Assembly (NCBI GenBank): GCA_046313675.1
Contig: JBKBXU010000132.1
Span: 1-11,777, forward strand
Length of the DNA stretch: 11,777 nucleotides
Reading direction: 5' to 3'
From: JBKBXU01 sp046313675
GTDB taxonomy: Bacteria; Bacteroidota; Bacteroidia; Cytophagales; Cytophagaceae
Every line of letters starts with the position of its first letter. Within the stretch, counting starts at the first letter, position 1. This document shows, one piece after another, positions 6,835-11,777 of the stretch. A program made the translations under genes and the position numbers. Below the pieces are notes generated by a model, which was given only the letters and a program-made list of their open reading frames with translations, made no database searches and was not told the origin of the DNA.

Positions 6835-8187
6835 ATGACTATGAAATATTTTTCAACCATTTCGTTATTGTTGTTGATTACCTTCGACCTTTTTGCCCAA
6901 ACAGAGATTCAGGGCGGAATATATAAAGACAGTACACTAACCAAGGAAAAGAGCCCTTACCATGTAGTTGGGGATATTGTGGTGTTTCCTGAGTATAATC
7001 TTACCATTGAACCGGGAGTTGAAATAATCTTTCAGGACGATTATTTTTTGGAAATAAGGGGTGGTTTAGTTGCAAATGGTACAAGTGAAGATAGAATTAT
7101 ATTTACAACTACAGAGCACGATATTTTAATTGACTCTTTGCCTTTTATGCGCTTTGATTATGAATCGGAAAAGTATGGGCTTACCGTTGACTATCCAACA
7201 GCTACCATAGAAATTTCTTATTGCAATTTTTCAAAATTTAAGAAAGCGTTAAGCATATACCGGGTCAATAATGATGTTACTATTAGTAACTGCACTTTTA
7301 ATAAGAATAATTATGGGGTTTATTACACTTACTGGAATAATATTGATGTTGAGAACTGCTTGTTTGAATTTAATAGTGTAGGGGGAATCCATATTCGGAA
7401 TGTTCGAAACAGTGAATTTATTAATAATATTTTTGGACTAAAGTATCCTCAAAATGTTTACAATAGCCAATTTGTAGATAATTCAATAGGGATTTTTAAT
7501 ATTAGCGGTGGTTTGGTTAAAGAGTGTGAGCTAAGGCAAAATATTGTGGCTCTGGTTAATTCATGGAGTGATGCGGAAATGAAAGATAATCGTGTTTTCA
7601 ATAATCAAATTGGAGTAAGATTTTTCCACTTGAGTCAAGTAGTTGCCAGAGGGCGGATTTCAAGTAATCAATTCTGTAATAATAGTGAATTTAACATTGA
7701 AAACATTGGCCCTATTGATATGCCATTAAATGGTAATTGCTGGTGTTCTAGTGACTCTACCACTATTGAAAATAAAATTTACGATGGCTATAATGACATT
7801 GCTTCCGGATTGGTAAATTATGATATATATAATGAATCTTGTTCAATAGTAATGAAGAGTGTAACTAAATTTATTGTTGAAAATGATGATTCGGAAACAG
7901 ACAAGGACGATTCTGCTACAGATATCAATACTGGCCTGACTTTATCCGGAGCTTCAAACCTTGAAGTTTTTCCAAACCCGTTCAATGACGTCATTAATGT
8001 TAGTCTTAAGAATACTTCCATTCTAACGGTGCGATTATATGATCTGAACGGCAAGGTGATCCTTAATCAGGTTTTTCAGGAAGGCGATCATTTTCTTGTA
8101 AATACTCGTGAACTTAAGAGTGGCTTATATTTTATGGAATTGAATGATGGAAAAGAAGTTATCCGGAAAAAGTTGATGAAACAGTAA
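6835..8187 (+). CDS. T9SS-secreted right-handed beta-helix (pectin-lyase-like) protein, 450 aa
   Basis: The signal peptide ends in FDLFAQ (cleavage near residue 22). Residues ~41-92 contain YHVVGDIVV, LTIEPGVEIIF and EIRGGLVANG, the usual first coils of a parallel beta-helix. Residues ~120-300 show repeated coil signatures (VTISNCTFNKNNYGVYY, VENCLFEFNSVGGIHI and so on), with Asn-rich turns. Residues 300-335 (NCWCSSDSTTIENKIYDG...GLVNYDIY) resemble the capping segment common in such proteins. After an acidic linker (349-364), residues ~375-450 form the T9SS type A sorting domain (VFPNPFND, VRLYDLNGK, LKSGLYFMEL). No polysaccharide lyase catalytic set is recognisable, so a binding or structural surface role is as possible as glycan cleavage. 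An alternative ATG two codons in (6841) would give an equally good signal peptide. Confidence 0.9.
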   Translation: MTMKYFSTISLLLLITFDLFAQTEIQGGIYKDSTLTKEKSPYHVVGDIVVFPEYNLTIEPGVEIIFQDDYFLEIRGGLVANGTSEDRIIFTTTEHDILIDSLPFMRFDYESEKYGLTVDYPTATIEISYCNFSKFKKALSIYRVNNDVTISNCTFNKNNYGVYYTYWNNIDVENCLFEFNSVGGIHIRNVRNSEFINNIFGLKYPQNVYNSQFVDNSIGIFNISGGLVKECELRQNIVALVNSWSDAEMKDNRVFNNQIGVRFFHLSQVVARGRISSNQFCNNSEFNIENIGPIDMPLNGNCWCSSDSTTIENKIYDGYNDIASGLVNYDIYNESCSIVMKSVTKFIVENDDSETDKDDSATDINTGLTLSGASNLEVFPNPFNDVINVSLKNTSILTVRLYDLNGKVILNQVFQEGDHFLVNTRELKSGLYFMELNDGKEVIRKKLMKQ

Positions 8188-8206
8188 ATGTTTTTACTAA
8201 TAAATG

Positions 8207-8232
8207 AAAGGAGGCTGACAGCCTCTTTTTTT
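8207..8232 (+). terminator. Strong intrinsic terminator after the beta-helix gene
   Basis: GAGGCT (8211-8216) and AGCCTC (8220-8225) enclose a GAC loop, extended by a G-T wobble and three A-T pairs (8207-8210 with 8226-8229). TTTTTTT covers 8226-8232. It is 20 bases past the stop. Confidence 0.9.
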
Positions 8233-8399
8233 ATTTATACCTTAGAACAAGAAAATTTAATTTCCAGAAAAAAATCTTTTTTTTAGTTACAAATTAGGGA
8301 TAGAAGAACTTCAGATATCTAAATCATCTCTACACCTATGATTTTATTCAAATCTCTTTAACTTAGCACAAGATTTTTTACACCGCAGAACTATCACTT

Positions 8400-9776
8400 A
8401 TGAATTTCGATATACATAACAGCAATAATTTTTTCTTTGTAGGAATTGCAGGCACAGGTATGAGTGCCATTGCCCAATACCTGAAGGGCATTGGCAAGGA
8501 AGTCTCCGGATCTGATCGCCTTTTTGCCAAGGACAATAAAATGCTTATTCAGGAGCAGTTCGAAAAAATGGGGATCCAGTGCCATTACCAGGACGGTTCC
8601 GGGATTACCTCCGAAACGCAGGTGGTGGTAGTTTCAACCGCCATAGAAGAAAGCAATGTTGAATATCAGAAAGCCATTCATTCGGGTATTACCATCCTTA
8701 AACGTTCGGAATTGCTCGCTGCCATTTCCGCAGCCAAAAAGACCATTGCTATTGGAGGCACCTCCGGAAAATCCACCACCACTGCAATGGTTTTTCATAT
8801 ACTAAAGGAATCCGGCATTTCACCATCCTTGATGACAGGGGCAGGGCTGACAGCTCTTCAGAAAAAAGGCCTCCCCGGAAATGCCTGGGTAGGGGAGAGC
8901 GACTGGCTTGTTATCGAATCCGATGAGTCCGACGGGTCTATAGTAAACTATATTCCAGAGATAGGGGTGGTATTGAATATTGACAGAGACCATAAGGAAT
9001 ATGATGAGCTGATACAGCTTTTTGAAACCTTCAAAAAGAACACAAGAGGCAAGTTTATCGTCAACCGCAATGATCGGCTGGCGGTGAAACTATCCCATAA
9101 TCCTGCCCAGGACTTCGGTACCGGAAACAATGCCGGTTTTCTGGCAGGGAGTTTTAAGCAGGAAGGTTTTAGCATTCAATTCTCTATTAATAATATCCCT
9201 TTTTACATTCCTGTAATAGGAAAGCACAATATGGAAAATGCCACAGCCGCCGTAGCAGTCGCTTCCGCTGTGGGAGTTTCCATTGAAGATGCTGCAAAAG
9301 CCATGAAGACCTATAAAGGCATTTACAGGAGGACGCAGTTTGTCGGGGAGAAGAACGGCGTATATGTAATTGATGATTTCGCCCATAACCCTGCCGAAGT
9401 TGCCGCAGCCATCAAAAGCTGCCAGTTGATTGGCAAAAGAGTGTTTGCCTGGTTTCAACCCCATGGCTATGGGCCCCTACGTTTCATGCACGAAGAGCTC
9501 TCGGAAAAATCTGCTGAAACATTGCGTGAACAGGACTATTTATTGCTTTCGGATGTATATTATGCAGGAGGCACGGTTAACAAAGACATCACTTCCGGCG
9601 TCGTAACAGATGCTGTAAAAGCCAAAGGAAAAAATGCCCTGCTTATAGAAGATCGGAAAAATTTGCCGCAGGAGATCAATAAAATTCTTCAACCCGGAGA
9701 TGTAATTCTGCTTATGGGCGCCAGAGATCCATCGTTAGGTGATTTTGCCGGGGAGGTTTTGGAGAAAATAAAGTAA
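8400..9776 (+). CDS. MurC-like Mur ligase (UDP-MurNAc/peptide ligase family), 458 aa
   Basis: The fold order is that of Mur ligases: an N-terminal nucleotide-sugar binding domain with VGIAGTGMSAIA (14-25) and VSGSDR; a central ATPase with P-loop GTSGKSTTT (120-128), ESDESDGS (173-180), IDRDH with His198, and HNMENATAA (276-284); and a C-terminal domain with RRTQ (310-313), DDFAHNPAE (325-333) and FQPHGYGP (352-359). These motifs are closest to MurC, which adds L-Ala to UDP-MurNAc, and less like Mpl, which re-attaches recycled tripeptide. Two positions depart from MurC: the second His of the usual DDY-x-HHP is Asn330, and the Arg of FQPHRY is Gly356. The gene also stands alone, not in a division/cell wall cluster. 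It is therefore more likely a paralogue with recycling or other substrate use than the essential MurC. Cytoplasmic. The start is the ATG at 8400, with no Shine-Dalgarno. Confidence 0.85.
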   Translation: MNFDIHNSNNFFFVGIAGTGMSAIAQYLKGIGKEVSGSDRLFAKDNKMLIQEQFEKMGIQCHYQDGSGITSETQVVVVSTAIEESNVEYQKAIHSGITILKRSELLAAISAAKKTIAIGGTSGKSTTTAMVFHILKESGISPSLMTGAGLTALQKKGLPGNAWVGESDWLVIESDESDGSIVNYIPEIGVVLNIDRDHKEYDELIQLFETFKKNTRGKFIVNRNDRLAVKLSHNPAQDFGTGNNAGFLAGSFKQEGFSIQFSINNIPFYIPVIGKHNMENATAAVAVASAVGVSIEDAAKAMKTYKGIYRRTQFVGEKNGVYVIDDFAHNPAEVAAAIKSCQLIGKRVFAWFQPHGYGPLRFMHEELSEKSAETLREQDYLLLSDVYYAGGTVNKDITSGVVTDAVKAKGKNALLIEDRKNLPQEINKILQPGDVILLMGARDPSLGDFAGEVLEKIK

Positions 9777-9784
9777 AGGTCTTT

Positions 9785-9877
9785 GGGCGCCGGCCGGGCT
9801 CATACGCTTGTACTCCTCGTGCCTCCCGCAAAAAAAGCCTCCTCCCTACTGCGGGGTACCGCTACTATCCCTGGCGC
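9785..9877. repeat. GC-rich structured repeat downstream of the Mur ligase
   Basis: GCGCC (9787-9791) pairs with GGCGC (9873-9877) and encloses an inner hairpin CCCGCA (9825-9830) / TGCGGG (9850-9855). Sequence blocks GGGCG, CGGGCT, ACGCT, TACTCC, CCGCTACTATCCCT and CGC occur in the order seen in a dispersed intergenic repeat that I recall from Bacteroidota genomes, where the outer stem is usually GCGTT/AACGC. The paired change to GCGCC/GGCGC would be compensatory. The base composition is clearly richer in GC than flanking DNA. The assignment to that repeat family is from memory. Confidence 0.5.
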
Positions 9878-9894
9878 AGGCGGCAGAGCATAAC

Positions 9895-9915
9895 GGGGCT
9901 CTTTCCTTTAGCCCC
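9895..9915. repeat. Perfect hairpin GGGGCT / AGCCCC
   Basis: GGGGCT (9895-9900) and AGCCCC (9910-9915) flank a 9-base pyrimidine-rich loop. No T-tract follows, so it is not a standard terminator; it may belong to the GC-rich repeat block that precedes it. Confidence 0.45.
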
Positions 9916-9949
9916 CAAACTTTCTCCCTAACCCCCTCCCTCTTACAGC

Positions 9950-9991
9950 AGAGGTTTTGTCAACGGAACAGGCTCACCTCTACGCTTTTTT
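9950..9991 (+). terminator. Possible terminator at the end of the GC-rich block
   Basis: AGAGGT (9950-9955) pairs with ACCTCT (9976-9981) across a 20-base loop; TTTTTT follows at 9986-9991. It is more than 170 bases past the ligase stop, so it would end a long 3' untranslated region. Confidence 0.4.
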
Positions 9992-10057
9992 GAAAAGGCA
10001 AATGTTTGAAAAGTGAAATAATATGCTTTACTTAAAAGAAAAATATACGCAATAGAC

Positions 10058-10092
10058 TTCGCATATCCAGCCATTTTGTGGTGTTATGCGAA
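10058..10092. repeat. Hairpin outside the left inverted repeat
   Basis: TTCGCATA (10058-10065) and TATGCGAA (10085-10092) are perfect 8-base arms around a 19-base loop that contains a minor CCA/TGG pairing. Two further small hairpins follow (CGTGT/ACACG at 10101-10114; CCACA/TGTGG at 10108-10120, mutually exclusive). The gap 9777-10223 otherwise holds no supported gene. Confidence 0.5.
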
Positions 10093-10223
10093 ATAGGGTG
10101 CGTGTATCCACACGTTGTGGGTAATGGAAAAAAGACCGAAATTCAATCCAATTATACTTTATGACATTTAAAAAAAACTTCAAGCTTAACATTTGGTTAC
10201 CATATAAACTATAATTGAAGGAT

Positions 10224-11615
10224 ATGGGACAATTTGACTTAATTATAATCGGTGGTGGTTCCGCTGCTTTTTCGGCAGCAATCAGAGCGAATGAAATAAA
10301 ACTTGATACACTACTAATAAATGGTGGCTTGCCTTTGGGCGGAACTTGTGTAAATGTTGGTTGCGTACCATCTAAATTTATAATTCGTGCAGCAGAGAGT
10401 ATTTACCATTCTTCTTATTCAGCTTTTGAAGGCATTTCACCAAAAGGTGTTGACGTAGATTTTAAAAAAATTATTCAGCAGAAAAAGAAATTAGTAGCAG
10501 AAATGCAACAAAAAAAATATTTAGACTTATTAAATGATTTGGAGCATGTTGAGGTAGTTGAAGGTATTGCAAGTTTTCAGGATAAAAACACCATAAACGT
10601 AAATGGCAGAGAATTTAAAGGTCTTAAAATAATAATTGCAACAGGTTCAACCACTGCAATTCCGCCCATCGAAGGACTTGAAAATATTTCTTATCTGACC
10701 AATGACACTTTATTTGATTTGGAAGAACTGCCAAAATCTTTAGCTGTAATTGGAGGTGGCTACATTGGTTTGGAAATAGCGCAGGCATACAATCGTTTTG
10801 GCTCAAAAGTAACGGTTATTGAAATGGCTGACAGAATTCTTTCAACCGAAACAAAAGATATAACTGATGAACTGACGAAGCATTTAAAAAACGAAGGAAT
10901 TGAAATCATAACCAATTCTTCTGTAAAAAGCGTTGAGCAGGAAAAAGAAAATGTAAAAGTTAATCTTGATGACCAAATAGTTTATTTCACACATTTACTA
11001 ATAGCCACAGGAAGAAAGGCAAACACAGAAAATTTAGGTTTGGAAAACATAGGAATTGATGCGGCAAAAAAAGGGTTTATTCAAGTCAATGATAAATTAG
11101 AAACTAAAATTCAGAATATTTATGCAATTGGCGATGTGAATACTTTTCCTCAATTTGTTTATACTGCAGCATATGAAGGGGGAATTGCCGTAGGAAATGC
11201 TTTTCAGGGGGCAGAACAGAAAGTTGATTATTCATCTTTGCCTTGGGTAGTTTTTACTGATCCACAAATTGCAGGTGTGGGTATGGACGAGAATGAAGCT
11301 AAAGAAAAAAATATCCCATTCGAAACAACTAATTTGGCATTGACTGAAATTCCAAGAAGTATTGCTGCCCTTGACACACGTGGGTTTATAAAACTAATAC
11401 GAAATCCTGAAACAGACCTACTTTTAGGTGCAAGGATAATAGCACCCGAAGGCAGCGAATTGGCAATGGAATTAAGTTTGATAATAAAATATAGAATAAA
11501 AGTAAAAGAGATAATTTCAACAATTCACCCTTATCTAACACTTTCAGAAGGGATTAGGTTGGCTGCAATGTCATTTACAACAGACTTGAAAAAAATGAGT
11601 TGTTGCGCAAGTTGA
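10224..11615 (+). CDS. merA: Mercuric reductase MerA, core form without N-terminal metal-binding domain
   Basis: This is a flavoprotein disulfide reductase that reduces Hg(II) to volatile Hg(0) with NADPH in the cytoplasm. The FAD motif is IIIGGGSAAFSAA (7-19). The redox pair is Cys42 and Cys47 in GGTCVNVGCVPSK. The second dinucleotide motif is VIGGGYIGLE (175-184), and the FAD-binding segment is IYAIGDV (299-305). MerA is distinguished from lipoamide dehydrogenase and glutathione reductase by the C-terminal vicinal Cys460-Cys461 in MSCCAS, by Tyr437 in HPYLT, and by Tyr99, which matches the other conserved tyrosine; all are present. At 463 residues it equals the catalytic core and lacks the NmerA (HMA) domain. 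An in-frame TTG at 10215 would add three residues; I prefer the ATG at 10224, though the purine-rich GAAGGA lies too close to it to be a normal Shine-Dalgarno. The gene is more AT-rich than the ligase gene upstream. No merR, merT or merP is visible. Confidence 0.95.
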   Translation: MGQFDLIIIGGGSAAFSAAIRANEIKLDTLLINGGLPLGGTCVNVGCVPSKFIIRAAESIYHSSYSAFEGISPKGVDVDFKKIIQQKKKLVAEMQQKKYLDLLNDLEHVEVVEGIASFQDKNTINVNGREFKGLKIIIATGSTTAIPPIEGLENISYLTNDTLFDLEELPKSLAVIGGGYIGLEIAQAYNRFGSKVTVIEMADRILSTETKDITDELTKHLKNEGIEIITNSSVKSVEQEKENVKVNLDDQIVYFTHLLIATGRKANTENLGLENIGIDAAKKGFIQVNDKLETKIQNIYAIGDVNTFPQFVYTAAYEGGIAVGNAFQGAEQKVDYSSLPWVVFTDPQIAGVGMDENEAKEKNIPFETTNLALTEIPRSIAALDTRGFIKLIRNPETDLLLGARIIAPEGSELAMELSLIIKYRIKVKEIISTIHPYLTLSEGIRLAAMSFTTDLKKMSCCAS

Positions 11616-11650
11616 GAACTAAAATTATAATAGTGGGAGGTTGATAAAAG

Positions 11651-11664
11651 TCCACTACCCACAA
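11651..11664. repeat. Right inverted repeat flanking merA
   Basis: TCCACTACCCACAA is the reverse complement of TTGTGGGTAGTGGA and matches the left copy at 10115-10128 in 13 of 14 bases. Part of it (CCACTA, 11652-11657) can also pair locally with TAGTGG at 11631-11636, which could act as a weak terminator for merA. Confidence 0.5.
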
Positions 11665-11671
11665 TAACTAA

Positions 11672-11706
11672 GCATTCGTGTGGTCGGTACGACCCAGCAT
11701 GAATGC
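11672..11706. repeat. Long bulged hairpin right of merA
   Basis: GCATTCGTGT then GGTCG (11672-11686) pairs with 11690-11706 through a GTA loop. The stem is about 15 pairs with one G-T wobble and two single-base bulges (C11695 and G11697) on the right arm only. The remaining bases to 11777 hold no gene that I recognise; a short CTGAT/ATCAG inverted repeat lies at 11716-11727. Confidence 0.55.
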
Positions 11707-11777
11707 AGTGTTGAACTGATCCATCAGCCTGATTTTCTCCTATGTGGATTGCTTAATTTTTATCAATGTTCCAGAAG

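Larger units (their letters stand above)
10115..11664. mobile_element. Candidate mobile or recombined unit carrying merA, bounded by 14-base inverted repeats
   Basis: Base 10115 starts TTGTGGGTAATGGA. The reverse strand from base 11664 reads TTGTGGGTAGTGGA, so 13 of 14 positions match in inverted orientation. The 1550-base interval contains only merA and no transposase or integrase. A hairpin lies just outside each end. I see no matching target-site duplication directly next to the repeats (CACACG on the left, TAACTAA on the right). This is an inference from symmetry plus a base composition unlike the gene to the left; the repeats could also be coincidental or regulatory. Confidence 0.35.

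Noticed and set aside
8359..8366. Promoter -7 box TAACTTAG before the Mur ligase
   Set aside because: It matches TAnnTTTG at most positions but has no TTTG box at the right distance upstream; too weak to list.
9090..9464. 124-codon reading frame on the - strand
   Set aside because: It lies entirely within the Mur ligase gene, whose + strand product has all family motifs; the antisense frame is a shadow.
9808..9993. 61-codon + strand reading frame in the GC-rich block
   Set aside because: It lies inside a structured, repeat-like stretch, has low-complexity Pro/Ser/Leu/Gln content and no coherent domain. It is better explained by GC-rich non-coding DNA free of stops.
10058..10128. Integron attC site
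   Set aside because: Palindromic arms are present, but the conserved RYYYAAC and GTTRRRY core sites are missing (TTGTGGG does not fit), and no integrase is visible.
11668..11742. Short - strand frame (EKIRLMDQFNTAF... ending at a stop at 11668), possibly the tail of a transposase
   Set aside because: There are only 23 codons between in-frame stops, no family match that I can name, and the + strand is also open here. The bulged hairpin accounts for part of the sequence.

Overview
The window looks like chromosomal DNA of a Bacteroidota species, probably a Cytophagia- or Flavobacteriia-type organism. Two proteins end in a Por/type IX secretion (T9SS) sorting domain, and two lipoproteins carry the Lys-rich sequence after the lipid cysteine that is typical of the phylum. 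There is also a hybrid histidine kinase fused to a receiver and an AraC-type DNA-binding domain, AT-rich intergenic DNA, and little Shine-Dalgarno signal. All recognisable genes are on the + strand. Most are separated by hairpin terminators or long gaps, so they look like single-gene transcription units and not one operon.

Layout. Bases 2-574 hold the C-terminal end of a T9SS-secreted Ig-repeat protein, followed by a terminator and about 360 bases of non-coding DNA. Bases 1005-2174 and 2265-2822 encode two surface lipoproteins; the second has a short collagen-like Gly-X-Y stretch. Bases 3081-5648 encode a large membrane-bound hybrid sensor/regulator with a GTG start. A 207-base gap with three palindromes leads to a small secreted protein with a C-terminal CxxC motif (5856-6524). 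A second long gap precedes a T9SS-secreted beta-helix protein (6835-8187), which ends at a strong terminator. Bases 8400-9776 encode a MurC-like Mur ligase that stands alone. Bases 9777-10214 are non-coding: a GC-rich structured repeat comes first, then hairpins. Bases 10224-11615 encode mercuric reductase (MerA) with all expected catalytic cysteines and tyrosines. The last 160 bases contain an inverted repeat and a strong bulged hairpin.

How it fits together. The first eight kilobases are dominated by envelope and secreted proteins plus one regulator. The regulator may control a neighbour, but nothing in the sequence proves that. The last third looks accessory: merA is visibly more AT-rich than the preceding ligase gene and has no mer partner genes in view. 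It is bracketed by a 14-base inverted repeat (13 of 14 matching) with a hairpin outside each copy. This arrangement is the best candidate for something not described. I see no tRNA, rRNA, CRISPR array, complete insertion sequence or replication origin.
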